Assembly (NCBI RefSeq): GCF_003584645.1
Contig: NZ_AP017928.1
Span: 2,456,395 to 2,520,394, forward strand
Length of the DNA stretch: 64,000 nucleotides
Origin: Methylocaldum marinum
GTDB lineage: Bacteria; Pseudomonadota; Gammaproteobacteria; Methylococcales; Methylococcaceae
Direction: 5' to 3'
Shown here: piece after piece, positions 27,732 through 36,943 of the stretch
Layout: each line of letters begins with the position of its first letter
Numbering within the stretch: position 1 is the stretch's first letter
Notes under the pieces: generated by a model
Seen by the model: the letters and a program-made list of their open reading frames with translations, nothing else
What the model was told of the DNA's origin: nothing
Database searches by the model: none
Translations under genes and position numbers: made by a program

Positions 27732-29072
27732 CTACCCTTTCTCGAACAATGCTATGGACTCGACATGCGCCGTCTGCGGAAACATGTCCATGACGCCCGC
27801 GCGGACCAAACGATAGCCGTGCCGGTGAACCAGGATGCCGGCGTCCCTGGCCAAGGTGGAGGGATTGCAGGAGACGTAGACGATGCGGCTCGCTCCCCAG
27901 CGCGGCACATAGGACAAAACCTCTTCGGCACCGGCGCGGGACGGATCGAGCAGAATCCTGTCATATCGGCGCTTTGCCCACTCCGGTTCATCCGAGGATT
28001 GGCAGAGATCGGCAACATGAAACTCGAGGTTATCGAGACCGTTGACCTCCGCATTCTCGCGGGCGCGCTCGACCGACTCGGAACTGCCTTCGACGCCGAT
28101 CACCCGGCTCGCGCGCTTGCCGATCGGCAAGGTGAAATTGCCGATTCCGCAAAAAAGGTCGAGCACCGCGTCGCCGGGAGCAGGGTCGAGCACTTCCATC
28201 ACCCTATCCACCATCTTGCGATTGATGTCGATGTTGATTTGCGTGAAGTCGGTGGGCTTGAACCGGAATTCGATGCCTTGATTCAGGAGCGAATAGCTGA
28301 GCATCGGCGGATTCTCGGGATAAAGCGGGACGATCGAATCAGGGCCGTGCCGCTGCAGGTAAATGTCGAATTCGAACCGTATGCCGAACGCCTTCAGCCG
28401 ATCCAGATCGTCCGGCGAGGCATCCTCGAGGATACGGAACACCAGCGCAGCACGCTCGTCGCCAACGGCGACCTCGATCTGCGGCAGCCGGTCCTTGATG
28501 CCTAGCGAACCGATCAGTTCGGACATATCCTGCAACCGCTCGTCCACTTTCGGATGCAACACCGCGCAGGACGCCAGATCGGCGATAAAAGGGCTGGAAC
28601 GCTCACGAAATCCGACCAGCACCCGCCCCTTCTTCAGCACATACTTAACGCCGAGACGGGCTTTGCGGCGGTAACCCCAGTGCGGACCGGTCAAAGGCGG
28701 CCACAAAGGCACGTCTTCAATCTTTCCGATGTGCCGGAACTGATCCGCCAAAAGCTTTTCCTTTTCTTCGATTTGCGCCGCGTCGGCAAGATGCTGGAAG
28801 CTACAACCGCCGCAGACGCCGAAACTCGGGCAGCGAGGTTGAACCCGCCCCGGGGCCGGCGTTACGACCTCCTCGACCTTGCCTTCGGCATAATCGCGGC
28901 GAATCGCCGTATAGACGAAGCTCACGTCTTCACCCGGCAGCGCGCCGTCGATGAATACCGCCTTGCCTTCGATGTGCGCCACGCCTCGCCCGTCATGGGC
29001 AAACGATTCGATATGTGCGGGAAACGCCTCCTTTGGAAGCGGTTTCTTGCGCGCTCGTGCCGCCATACTCAA
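27732..29072 (-). CDS. rlmD: 23S rRNA (uracil-1939-C5)-methyltransferase
   Basis: The 446-residue RlmD/RumA enzyme. An N-terminal TRAM domain (ESFAHDGRGVAHIEGKAVF), the Fe-S ligands CPSFGVCGGCSFQHL near 85-100, the SAM-binding LDLFCGIGNFTLPI near 300, the catalytic cysteine in YVSCNPSTLARD near 400 and the terminal AHVESIALFEK are all present. It methylates U1939 of 23S rRNA. Its start overlaps the end of cysM by 4 bases, so cysM-rlmD and probably the L,D-transpeptidase gene form one operon. Confidence 0.95.
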   Translation of the reverse strand: MSMAARARKKPLPKEAFPAHIESFAHDGRGVAHIEGKAVFIDGALPGEDVSFVYTAIRRDYAEGKVEEVVTPAPGRVQPRCPSFGVCGGCSFQHLADAAQIEEKEKLLADQFRHIGKIEDVPLWPPLTGPHWGYRRKARLGVKYVLKKGRVLVGFRERSSPFIADLASCAVLHPKVDERLQDMSELIGSLGIKDRLPQIEVAVGDERAALVFRILEDASPDDLDRLKAFGIRFEFDIYLQRHGPDSIVPLYPENPPMLSYSLLNQGIEFRFKPTDFTQINIDINRKMVDRVMEVLDPAPGDAVLDLFCGIGNFTLPIGKRASRVIGVEGSSESVERARENAEVNGLDNLEFHVADLCQSSDEPEWAKRRYDRILLDPSRAGAEEVLSYVPRWGASRIVYVSCNPSTLARDAGILVHRHGYRLVRAGVMDMFPQTAHVESIALFEKG

Positions 29073-29959
29073 TCCGGAAACACGCCGGTGGACAAGTAGC
29101 GATCGCCACGGTCGCAGATGATGACGACGATTACGGCGTTCTCGACTTCCTCGGACAGGCGCAACGCCGCCGACACCGCGCCGCCGGACGAAATGCCGGC
29201 AAAAATGCCTTCGCGCGCCGCAAGCAGGCGGGTGGTTTCTTCGGCCTCCTCCTGCGTCACGTCCATGATGCAGTCAATCCGGCTGAAATCGCAGATTTTC
29301 GGCAGATATTCCTTGGGCCAGCGGCGTATGCCCGGAATCTTGGCCTGATCCTTGGGCTGCACCCCGATGATCTGGATGGCCCCATTCTTCTCTTTGAGAA
29401 AAGCCGACGTGCCCATGATGGTGCCGGTGGTTCCCATGGAACTGACGAAGTGTGTTACCGTGCCCTCGGTATCGCGCCAAATCTCGGGACCGGTGCCTTC
29501 GTAATGGGCGCGAGGGTTATCCGGATTGGCGAACTGATCGAGAATTCGACCTTCTCCCTTTCGTTCCAGTTCCCGCGCCAGATCGATGGCCGCTTCCATG
29601 CTGCCTTCCGCAGGCGTCAGAAGAATTTCGGCACCGAACGCTTTCATTACGGCCCGCCGTTCCACGCTCATGTTTTCCGGCATGATCAGGGTCATCCGAT
29701 AACCCTTGATGGCTGCCGCCATCGCCAGAGCGATGCCGGTGTTGCCGCTGGTCGCTTCGATCAGCCGATCGCCCGGCCTGATTTCGCCGCGTTCCTCCGC
29801 GCGCCTGATCATACTGACCGCCGGCCGGTCCTTCACCGATCCCGCGGGATTGTCGCCTTCCAGCTTCGCCAGAACAACATTGCTCGTTTCTCCCGGAAGA
29901 CGCTGCAATCTGACCAGTGGCGTATTTCCGACAAAGGATTCAATGGTGGGAAAAATCAT
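29069..29959 (-). CDS. cysM: Cysteine synthase B (O-acetylserine sulfhydrylase)
   Basis: 296 residues from ATG 29959 (MIFPTIESFVGNTPLVRL); an upstream start at 30001 adds a non-conserved extension. The PLP enzyme makes cysteine from O-acetylserine and sulfide or thiosulfate. The PLP lysine is in NPAGSVKDRPA near 39-49; EATSGNTGIALAMAAA near 66-81 binds the substrate carboxylate and PLP; SSMGTTGTIMG near 170 holds the phosphate. The CysM subtype is favoured by IRRWPKEYLP and the short length. It complements cysJI at 40-44 kb. Confidence 0.93.
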   Translation of the reverse strand: MIFPTIESFVGNTPLVRLQRLPGETSNVVLAKLEGDNPAGSVKDRPAVSMIRRAEERGEIRPGDRLIEATSGNTGIALAMAAAIKGYRMTLIMPENMSVERRAVMKAFGAEILLTPAEGSMEAAIDLARELERKGEGRILDQFANPDNPRAHYEGTGPEIWRDTEGTVTHFVSSMGTTGTIMGTSAFLKEKNGAIQIIGVQPKDQAKIPGIRRWPKEYLPKICDFSRIDCIMDVTQEEAEETTRLLAAREGIFAGISSGGAVSAALRLSEEVENAVIVVIICDRGDRYLSTGVFPD

Positions 29960-30051
29960 GGCCGTTCTCAAGGGGTTGATATTCCTGAGCGATGCGCTCA
30001 ACTATGGGATAATATGGAAAGTCCGAATTCTACCATTTCATGTTTTGTGCC

Positions 30052-31398
30052 ATGCAAAAAGTCGAATTGCTGTCCCCGGCAGGCACCCTCAAGAACATGC
30101 GTTATGCCTTTGCTTACGGTGCCGACGCCGTGTACGCCGGCCTCCCTCGCTACAGCCTGCGCGTGCGGAATAACGATTTCCTGGAAAAGAATCTCGCTGC
30201 CGGCATCGCCGAAGCCCATCAACACGGCAAATCGTTTTACCTCGCGACCAACGTGCTACCCCACAATGCCAAGGTCAAGACCTTCATCAAGGATTTGACG
30301 CCGATCGTTACGATGCGGCCGGACGCTCTCATCATGGCCGATCCGGGCTTGATCATGCTGGCTCGCGAGGCCTGGCCGAACCTGCCTATCCACCTTTCGG
30401 TGCAGGCCAACACGCTGAACTATGCGGCAGTACGTTTTTGGCAATCGGTCGGGATCAAGCGGATCATTCTGTCGCGCGAACTTTCCCTGGATGAAATCGG
30501 AGCAATCCGGCAGCAGTGTCCCGACATGGAACTGGAAGTCTTCGTGCACGGCGCGCTATGCATCGCCTACTCGGGCCGCTGTCTGCTCTCCGGCTATTTC
30601 AATCACCGCGACCCGAATCAGGGCACCTGCACCAATGCCTGCCGCTGGAAGTACGATCTGGCGCCCGCCGAGGAGAACGCCGAGGGCGATTACGTGCCGG
30701 GACAACTTACCCTGTCGCTGGCCGAGCTCAATCAAAATCTCTCCGCCTGCGGGGATCAACCCCGCCACCCTTTGGCCGATCAGGTCTATTTCCTCGAGGA
30801 AGAAACACGGCCGGGCGAGCTCATGCCGGTTTTGGAAGACGAGCATGGCACTTATATCCTGAACTCCAAGGACCTGCGCGCCGTGGAACATGTCCAGCGC
30901 CTGGTCGAACTGGGCGTCGACAGCCTCAAGATCGAGGGCCGCACCAAATCTTATTATTACGTGGCCCGAACCGCCCAAGTCTATAGGCAAGCGATCGACG
31001 ACGCCCTGGCCGGACGGAAATTCGATCCTGCCCTGCTCGGCGTGCTGGAGAACCTGGCCCAGCGAGGATACACCGACGGCTTTTACGTGCGCCATCATTC
31101 AAAGGATTATCAAAACTACATGCGCGGCCACTCGGAAAGCCATCAACAGCAGTTCGTGGGGGAAATCGAGGATTTCGACGAAGCCTCCGGATTGGCGGCC
31201 GTCCTGGTAAAAAACAAGTTTGCCGTGGGCGACCGGCTGGAGCTGATTTTACCGCGCGGCAACCGCGATATCGTGTTGCAGCACATGGAAGACGAACACG
31301 GCAAGCCCATGCTGGAAGCGCCCGGCGGCGGCTATAACGTGCGCATTCCGGTTCCGGTCGGCGATTGCCGCAACGGATTGATTGCCCGGTATCTGTAA
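30052..31398 (+). CDS. trhP: Prephenate-dependent tRNA uridine hydroxylase TrhP (U32 family)
   Basis: 448 residues from ATG 30052 (MQKVELLSPAGTLKNM), closely collinear with E. coli YegQ/TrhP. The family hydroxylates U34 of tRNAs as the first step toward cmo5U. Signature stretches: YAFAYGADAVYAG, ALIMADPGLIMLAREAWP, the U32 motif ELEVFVHGALCIAYSGRC near 158-175, DPNQGTCTNACRW with cysteine ligands near 185-197, and SLKIEGRTKSYYY near 290. It is divergent from cysM with about 92 bases between starts, and followed by a long palindrome. Confidence 0.92.
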   Translation: MQKVELLSPAGTLKNMRYAFAYGADAVYAGLPRYSLRVRNNDFLEKNLAAGIAEAHQHGKSFYLATNVLPHNAKVKTFIKDLTPIVTMRPDALIMADPGLIMLAREAWPNLPIHLSVQANTLNYAAVRFWQSVGIKRIILSRELSLDEIGAIRQQCPDMELEVFVHGALCIAYSGRCLLSGYFNHRDPNQGTCTNACRWKYDLAPAEENAEGDYVPGQLTLSLAELNQNLSACGDQPRHPLADQVYFLEEETRPGELMPVLEDEHGTYILNSKDLRAVEHVQRLVELGVDSLKIEGRTKSYYYVARTAQVYRQAIDDALAGRKFDPALLGVLENLAQRGYTDGFYVRHHSKDYQNYMRGHSESHQQQFVGEIEDFDEASGLAAVLVKNKFAVGDRLELILPRGNRDIVLQHMEDEHGKPMLEAPGGGYNVRIPVPVGDCRNGLIARYL

Positions 31399-31419
31399 GC
31401 TTCCGAATCCGGCAACTCG

Positions 31420-31478
31420 TTAAGGAAGCTCTGAATAAGCCCTCTCTGGGAGAGAGGGCTTATTCAGAGCTTCTTTAA
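31420..31478. repeat. 59-base near-perfect palindrome
   Basis: The left arm beginning GAAGCTCTGAATAAG (31425-31447, 23 bases) is followed by a 3-base loop and an exact 23-base inverse (31451-31473). Including flanks with one mismatch it spans 31420-31478. It sits 22 bases after the trhP stop. A T-rich tail (CTTTAAA) follows, so it can terminate transcription, but the arms are much longer than needed. Confidence 0.9.
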
Positions 31479-31544
31479 ATCCGCCCCCCGTAAAGCGGGG
31501 TCGGGTATCATAACGCCTCCTAAATCAAAGTGCGGAGACTGCCC

Positions 31545-32030
31545 ATGATGTTCACGACCCCCGATCTTTGCGATCGATACTCCGGCACTCATCATTTGCA
31601 GATCGCCGAACCGATATTCCGCCGTTTCGGCGGCAATAGCGCGTTCAGCGGCTGCGTCACGACGCTCAAGATTTTCGAGGATAATGTCCTGCTTCGGACG
31701 GTTCTCGAAGAAAAGGTGGAGGACCGGGTTCTCGTGGTCGACGGCGGCGGTTCCCACCGTTGCGCGCTGCTCGGGGGCAATCTGGCCAAGCTCGCTTGCG
31801 ACAATGGCTGGCAAGGGATCATCGTCTATGGCTGTATCCGCGATTCGCTGGAAGTCAACCGGCTGCCGATCGGCATCCGGGCGCTGCACACCCATCCCTT
31901 GCAAAGCCACAAGAAGAGCGGCGGCGACCGCGACACACTGGTCACTTTCGCGGGCATCAATTTCAGGACCGGCTACTACGTTTATGCGGACGAAGACGGT
32001 ATCGTCGTGGCCGAGGATCGCTTAGTCTGA
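31545..32030 (+). CDS. rraA: RraA-like protein (RNase E regulator / HMG aldolase fold)
   Basis: 161 residues from ATG 31545, with GGAG 8 bases upstream (a second ATG follows at once). Pattern: LCDRYSG, AFSGCVTTLKIFEDNVLLRTVLEE, RVLVVDGGGSHRCALLGGNLAKLA, GWQGIIVYGCIRDSLEV and FAGINFRTGYYVYADEDGIVV, matching the RraA fold. E. coli RraA inhibits RNase E. The LPIGIRALHTHPLQSHKKSGG variant resembles the form related to 4-hydroxy-4-methyl-2-oxoglutarate aldolase, so function could be either. It ends 2 bases before the next gene. Confidence 0.85.
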   Translation: MMFTTPDLCDRYSGTHHLQIAEPIFRRFGGNSAFSGCVTTLKIFEDNVLLRTVLEEKVEDRVLVVDGGGSHRCALLGGNLAKLACDNGWQGIIVYGCIRDSLEVNRLPIGIRALHTHPLQSHKKSGGDRDTLVTFAGINFRTGYYVYADEDGIVVAEDRLV

Positions 32031-32032
32031 CC

Positions 32033-32599
32033 ATGGGACACAGACTTTCCAGAATCTATACAAGGACCGGCGACCGCGGAACCACGGGACTGGGCAACGG
32101 CACCCGGGTAGAAAAGGACTCACTTAGAGTCGAAGCGTACGGCCTGCTGGACGAACTCAATAGCCATATCGGGCTGGTATTGGCATATGCGCCGGTATCG
32201 CAGGTGGGCGATTGCCTCACCGAAATCCAGCAAGTCCTGTTCGACCTCGGCGGAGACCTCTGCGTGCCAGGACGCAGTTCTGTGGACCAAGGCCATGTCG
32301 ACTGGCTGGAACAATGGCTGGATCATTTCAACGATCAACTGCCCTGGTTGCAGAATTTCGTACTACCCGGCGGAAATCCGCCCGCGGCGCACTGTCATGT
32401 CGCCCGTACCGTGTGCCGCCGGGCCGAGCGGGTTTTGGTCTCGCTCGGAAAAACGGAGCCCGTGGCCCCGTTCGCCCTTGCCTATGTCAACCGCCTTTCC
32501 GACTTGCTGTTCGTAATCGCGCGGCTTCTGGCAAGGCAGAATGGCGGGGCGGAGATCCTGTGGCAACCTCAACGCCCGCCGCCACCGTTGCCGCGGTGA
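32033..32599 (+). CDS. PduO-type cob(I)alamin adenosyltransferase
   Basis: The 188-residue enzyme transfers adenosyl from ATP to cobalamin. Motifs: SRIYTRTGDRGTTGLGNGTRV at the N-terminus (ATP binding, about 5-25), LRVEAYGLLDELNSHIG about 31-47, CHVARTVCRRAERVLV about 122-137 and YVNRLSDLLFVIARL about 153-167 (cobalamin contacts). The start is 2 bases after the rraA stop, so they are co-transcribed. It would supply adenosylcobalamin to B12-dependent enzymes, none of which lies in this window. Confidence 0.92.
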   Translation: MGHRLSRIYTRTGDRGTTGLGNGTRVEKDSLRVEAYGLLDELNSHIGLVLAYAPVSQVGDCLTEIQQVLFDLGGDLCVPGRSSVDQGHVDWLEQWLDHFNDQLPWLQNFVLPGGNPPAAHCHVARTVCRRAERVLVSLGKTEPVAPFALAYVNRLSDLLFVIARLLARQNGGAEILWQPQRPPPPLPR

Positions 32600-32723
32600 T
32601 ATCTTTGTCCGCAGTATACCTACGAATCGTCCCGGATTTTGCTTCGGCTCATCCGAGCTATGCTTGTTACAGCGGCAGGAAAGTGCAGAATTCGCGGTTA
32701 TCGTTCACGACAGAGGATACTTC

Positions 32724-33283
32724 ATGAATGTTAATGCCCATGAATTCCCGCGGCGCCATCGCGTCACGGTCGACGAATACCACCGCATGGGAAACGCCGG
32801 AATTTTCTCGGAAGACGATCGATTGGAACTCATCGAGGGAGAGATCATCGATATGGCGCCGATCGAAACTCGACACGCGGAATCCGTCAGCCGATTGGCC
32901 AGGCTTTTTATCAAGGGAAGCACCGCGGTCGTAAGAGTGCGGGCCCGATCCGTCTCCAGGGCCAATCCGAACCGCAGCCGGATCTCGCCGTCGTATCGAA
33001 CCGGAGTTACCTCGACGCCCACCCGGGTCCGGAAGATGTTCATCTGCTGATCGAAGTGGCGGACACTTCGCTCACCTACGACCGCACTGTCAAAGTACCG
33101 CTTAATGCGCGCCACGGCATCCCCGAAGTGTGGTTGATCGATCTCCCGGGAGAAACCGTCGAGGTCTACCGAGAACCGTCGCCGGACGGCTACCGCCACC
33201 TGCGCCGATACGGGCCGGGCCAGCGAATCCAGTCTTTGCGCGTACCGGAAGTCGAGCTCGATCCGGTAGAACTTTTCAGATGA
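32724..33283 (+). pseudogene. Uma2-family nuclease gene with a frameshift
   Basis: From ATG 32724 (AGAGGA upstream) the frame reads MNVNAHEFPRRHRVTVDEY, EDDRLELIEGEIIDMAPI, matching the start of Uma2 (DUF820) proteins, until about 32940. The continuation GPIRLQGQSEPQPDLAVVS, then LLIEVADTSLTYDRTVKVPL and GIPEVWLIDL lies in another frame and runs to 33283. Restoring one base in the G-run at about 32940-32944 rejoins them into a full-length protein of about 186 residues. The catalytic PD-x-E-x-K-like residues lie in the second half. It is either a real single-base deletion or an assembly error. Confidence 0.8.
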
Positions 33284-33514
33284 CCGGATGTTGAGCGGAT
33301 AGCCTGTATGACGCGCAGCGGAATTCAGAGACTCCAAGCCTCGAATCGCCCCGGATTTCACGTCCCTTATCCGCGCCAAGCCTGCTGCCCCCCTCTGGGG
33401 CGAATCCACCCGGCAAAATTCGTGGACTTCTTGCGGCACGTCTGCCACATTGATTCGGCCGGCCTAAAATGTCAGAATCTCCCACCCTCATAGTCAGAAA
33501 TTACCCACGCGCCC

Positions 33515-34453
33515 ATGGAAATCATTCTCGCCAATCCCCGCGGCTTTTGCGCCGGCGTCGACCGCGCCATCGAAATCGTCGAACGTGCCATCGAGGTTTT
33601 CGGAGCCCCGATTTACGTAAGGCACGAAGTTGTCCATAATCGCTATGTGGTAGACGGGCTGCGCGACCGGGGAGCAGTGTTCGTGGAAGAACTTTCGGAA
33701 GTACCGGAAAAATCCACCGTGATTTTCAGCGCGCACGGCGTGTCCAAGGCCATCCAGGAGGAAGCGCAGCAGCGCGGGCTCCAGGTATTCGACGCCACCT
33801 GTCCGCTGGTCACCAAGGTTCACATCGAAGTTCATCAGCACGCGAACGAAGGCCGGGAACTCATTTTCATCGGCCATGCGGGCCATCCCGAGGTGGAAGG
33901 AACCATGGGACAGTACGTCAATTCGGAGGGCGGCATCTATTTCGTGGAATCGCCGGAAGACGTGGACACGCTGCAGGTCAAGAACCCGGAAAATCTGGCT
34001 TATGTCACACAGACGACCCTATCCATCGACGACACCGAAGCCGTCGTCGATGCCTTGAGAAAGCGATTCCCGAACATCATCGGCCCGAAGAAGGACGACA
34101 TCTGCTACGCCACGCAGAATCGCCAGGATGCAGTCAAAAAACTCGCCTCCGAGTGCGAAACCATTCTGGTGGTCGGATCCCCGAATAGCTCCAATTCCAA
34201 CAGATTAAGAGAAATCGCCGAGAAGCTCGGGCGTTCGGCGTACCTGATCGATAATGCCGAGCAGCTTCAGCGCTCCTGGATAGAAGGCGCTCGCAAAATC
34301 GGCGTGACCGCCGGCGCATCGGCTCCGGAAATTCTCGTGACCAAAGTCATCGCCAAGCTCAAGGAGTGGGGCGGGCGGACGGTTATGGAAAACCGGGGCA
34401 TCGAAGAAAAGGTGGTATTTTCACTGCCGAAAGATCTGCGGCGCACAGCCTGA
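33515..34453 (+). CDS. ispH: 4-hydroxy-3-methylbut-2-enyl diphosphate reductase
   Basis: The 312-residue Fe-S enzyme catalyses the last step of the MEP isoprenoid pathway, giving IPP and DMAPP. Fe-S cysteines occur in NPRGFCAGV (Cys12), DATCPLVTK (about 96) and [12 protein letters not shown] (about 197). Substrate motifs are also present: [43 protein letters not shown] and TAGASAPE. Length matches E. coli IspH (316). A perfect GC-rich hairpin after the gene probably ends transcription. Confidence 0.96.
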   Translation: MEIILANPRGFCAGVDRAIEIVERAIEVFGAPIYVRHEVVHNRYVVDGLRDRGAVFVEELSEVPEKSTVIFSAHGVSKAIQEEAQQRGLQVFDATCPLVTKVHIEVHQHANEGRELIFIGHAGHPEVEGTMGQYVNSEGGIYFVESPEDVDTLQVKNPENLAYVTQTTLSIDDTEAVVDALRKRFPNIIGPKKDDICYATQNRQDAVKKLASECETILVVGSPNSSNSNRLREIAEKLGRSAYLIDNAEQLQRSWIEGARKIGVTAGASAPEILVTKVIAKLKEWGGRTVMENRGIEEKVVFSLPKDLRRTA

Positions 34454-34784
34454 AGCCACCGTCCGCCGGGCGTATCCTTTCGAAGGATCGACGAAGAAAT
34501 TCCCCCTCGCGCCTTCCGATCCGGAGCGGAAGGCGCGCTTTCCCGCCTGGCTCCCGCCGGTCGCGAACGCTACTCGGATAGGGCTCGCCACCGACCGAGT
34601 CCCAAATTATTAACTGCAATTCAACACCGGGACGCTAAACTTACCTTTGGAGCGTCTCCATTTTAGTGTAGAGTCGCCGAGTTCACGGATTCCGCCCGCG
34701 TCCGTCGAGACCACAGGAAGTCCGAATCAAAAAAATTCTTGTCGGAGTCTTCAGGCAACGCGGAATCGGAATTAATCGACAAGC
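34454..34784. other. Intergenic region between ispH and the HDOD-GGDEF gene
   Basis: 331 bases containing the ispH terminator hairpin at 34508-34537 and, further on, an A/T-rich stretch before the next start where a promoter would be expected. No ORF or RNA gene is supported. Confidence 0.5.
34508..34537 (+). terminator. Hairpin after ispH
   Basis: CGCGCCTTCCG (34508-34518) pairs exactly with CGGAAGGCGCG (34527-34537) over an 8-base loop; CTTTCCC follows, so the U-tract is weak. Confidence 0.6.
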
Positions 34785-36686
34785 ATGTTTAGACCCCAGG
34801 AAAATCGCTTCGAAGAACTGAAGACTACAGGGAAACTGCCTTCCCCATTCGGTGTTGCACTCGAAATCATGCGCCTTACCCAAAGAAAAGATGCGAGCGC
34901 GCAGGAAATCGCTCAGCTCGTGCAAATAGATCCGGCTTTGACCGGCAGAATCATCCAATTCGCCAACTCCGCGCATATCGGTGCGCGCCGCCCGGTTGTA
35001 GCCGTACTCGATGCGATCAGCCTTCTGGGCACGAATACCGTGCGTCAATTCGCGCTCAGCCTTTCGGTGATACAGGGGAATCTGAGAGGCGCTTGCGGAT
35101 CGTTCGATTATCGCGCTTTCTGGGCCGATTCTTTGGCGCGCGCCCTGTCGATCCAAGCCATAGCGACACGCGACCGCATCTTCGCTCCGGAGGAGGCGTT
35201 TACCTGCGCCCTTTTGTCCGAAATCGGACAACTGGCTCTGGCAAGCGTATACCCGGACGAGTATGCGCAATGCCTGTCCGAATGCAACGCCGAGGACGAC
35301 GATGCTCTGATCGCATGCGAACAGGCACGGTTTTCCATAGACCATCGCCGGATCACGCTCGGGTTATTGCAGGAGTGGGGCTTTCCGTCCGTCATGCTGG
35401 AAGCGCTGGCGCTTAAATATTCGGACGCAACACCGCTGGCATCGGAAAGCACCCGGGCCGAACGTTTCGCCGCGCAATTACGGCTCGCGACTTTGCTCGG
35501 CCGATGCTGCGATGCCGATACGGACGTCCGAAGCGCGCTGCTTCCGCAAATCGTCGCCATGGCACAGACGCTCGGGCTGGACGAGCCCGATCTGGAGGAG
35601 CTTTGGGACCAGGTCGCCCAACAATGGCGTATATCCAGCCGCTTTCTGAGTATTCCGGTCGGCGACCTGCCCCTGATAAAGCCGGCCGAGGCGGACCAGG
35701 CCGCGGTCGATCCGAAACCCGCCGGCGTCAAAATCATCTTGCTGAATACCGGCTTCAAAAAGGTCAGCGAGCTTGAAAACTTGTTGACTGCCGATGGCCA
35801 TCAGGTGCTCATGGCGGACGATACCGATAAGGCCATACAACTCGCCGTTACCGAAAAGCCGCAGCTTATCCTCGCCGTCTCCGACAAATGCCCGATCAGC
35901 GGAATTCAGTTCTGCAAAGCGCTTAGAGCCTCCGAACTCGGACGCCAGATCTATCTGATCGTTATGACGTCCGCGCCGGACGACGAGCTCCTGGTAAAAG
36001 CTTTCGACGCCGGAGCCGATGATTTTATCGTTACGCCGGTTCACGACAGGGTACTGATCGCTCGGGTACGCGGCGGACAGCGCATCATCCAATTGCAGGA
36101 GGAAATGGCCCGCGAGCGTCACGAGATCAGCCGATATGCGCGCGAACTGGCGATCGCCAAGCGGAAGATGGAAGTCATGGCCATGACCGACTCATTGACC
36201 AAGGTTCCCAATCGCCGCTACGCATTCGCCAGACTGGACGAGGAATGGTCCGTATGGAGGCGCACGGGAAGACCGCTGACCATAATGCTTCTCGACCTGG
36301 ACCACTTCAAGAAGATCAACGATTTTTTCGGGCACCAGGCGGGCGACCAGGTCCTGATCCACACGGCGAAGGTCATTCGCTCCATGTTGCGATCCACCGA
36401 TGTCGTTTGTCGACTGGGCGGGGAAGAATTTATCGTAATCGCGCCCAATACCGATACGGCGGTTGCGAAAACCTTGAGCGAAAGGCTGCGAAGCGACGTC
36501 GAAAAACATCAGATCGAGACACTGAAGCTGCCATCACCGGTCACGATAAGCATCGGCGTCGCGGTTTCGACGAACCAGACGGTCAACGAGAACGACCTGC
36601 TTCACCGCGCGGATCAGGCGCTCTACCGGGCCAAGCACGCCGGGCGCAACACCGTGAGGTTCTATTCGCCGCAGGCAGCCGCCTAG
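34785..36686 (+). CDS. HDOD-REC-GGDEF signalling protein (diguanylate cyclase)
   Basis: A 633-residue, three-module protein. HDOD domain about 15-225 (LPSPFGVALEIMRL, DPALTGRIIQFANSA, VLDAISLLGTNTVRQFAL). A receiver-like domain about 318-430 retains fold and the YLIVMTSAP region, but the phospho-acceptor position reads S in ILAVSDKCP, so it is probably not phosphorylated normally. The GGDEF domain about 465-630 has active GGEEF near 544 and an inhibitory I-site RSTD five residues before it. It should make c-di-GMP under feedback control. Its TAG stop coincides with the left end of a MITE-like repeat. The PilZ protein at the window start could be a c-di-GMP reader. Confidence 0.88.
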   Translation: MFRPQENRFEELKTTGKLPSPFGVALEIMRLTQRKDASAQEIAQLVQIDPALTGRIIQFANSAHIGARRPVVAVLDAISLLGTNTVRQFALSLSVIQGNLRGACGSFDYRAFWADSLARALSIQAIATRDRIFAPEEAFTCALLSEIGQLALASVYPDEYAQCLSECNAEDDDALIACEQARFSIDHRRITLGLLQEWGFPSVMLEALALKYSDATPLASESTRAERFAAQLRLATLLGRCCDADTDVRSALLPQIVAMAQTLGLDEPDLEELWDQVAQQWRISSRFLSIPVGDLPLIKPAEADQAAVDPKPAGVKIILLNTGFKKVSELENLLTADGHQVLMADDTDKAIQLAVTEKPQLILAVSDKCPISGIQFCKALRASELGRQIYLIVMTSAPDDELLVKAFDAGADDFIVTPVHDRVLIARVRGGQRIIQLQEEMARERHEISRYARELAIAKRKMEVMAMTDSLTKVPNRRYAFARLDEEWSVWRRTGRPLTIMLLDLDHFKKINDFFGHQAGDQVLIHTAKVIRSMLRSTDVVCRLGGEEFIVIAPNTDTAVAKTLSERLRSDVEKHQIETLKLPSPVTISIGVAVSTNQTVNENDLLHRADQALYRAKHAGRNTVRFYSPQAAA

Positions 36687-36797
36687 AGCGTTTTCATCTC
36701 GCTCATACAGCAAAAGAGGTTTGGCGGAAATCGTTGGCGCCCCATCGGCCAGGGTAGATCGACTCAAGCCTTCGTAGGTCGGCAATCCTTTGCCGAC
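36684..36797. repeat. MITE-like element, left part (copy 4)
   Basis: It begins TAGAGCGTTTTCATCTC at 36684, its TAG being the stop codon of the preceding gene, and runs through GATCGACTCAAGCC to the core GTAGGTCGGCAATCC (36774 onward). It aligns along its length with the copy at 63538-63690. The right terminal inverted repeat is not recognisable here; a CCGAGCTTGCCGAAGGG repeat type follows near 36890. Confidence 0.75.
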
Positions 36798-36943
36798 GTG
36801 TTGCACGCGCGTTCCGCGAAACTTTCCGGGATTTACTTACAGCCCGAGCCGGTAGGCCGCTCAATCTGAAGCCGTCGAAGAACCTGTCCCGAGCTTGCCG
36901 AAGGGTTTCCGGGGAACTCCGGGAACGGGACCCGGCCCCTGGA

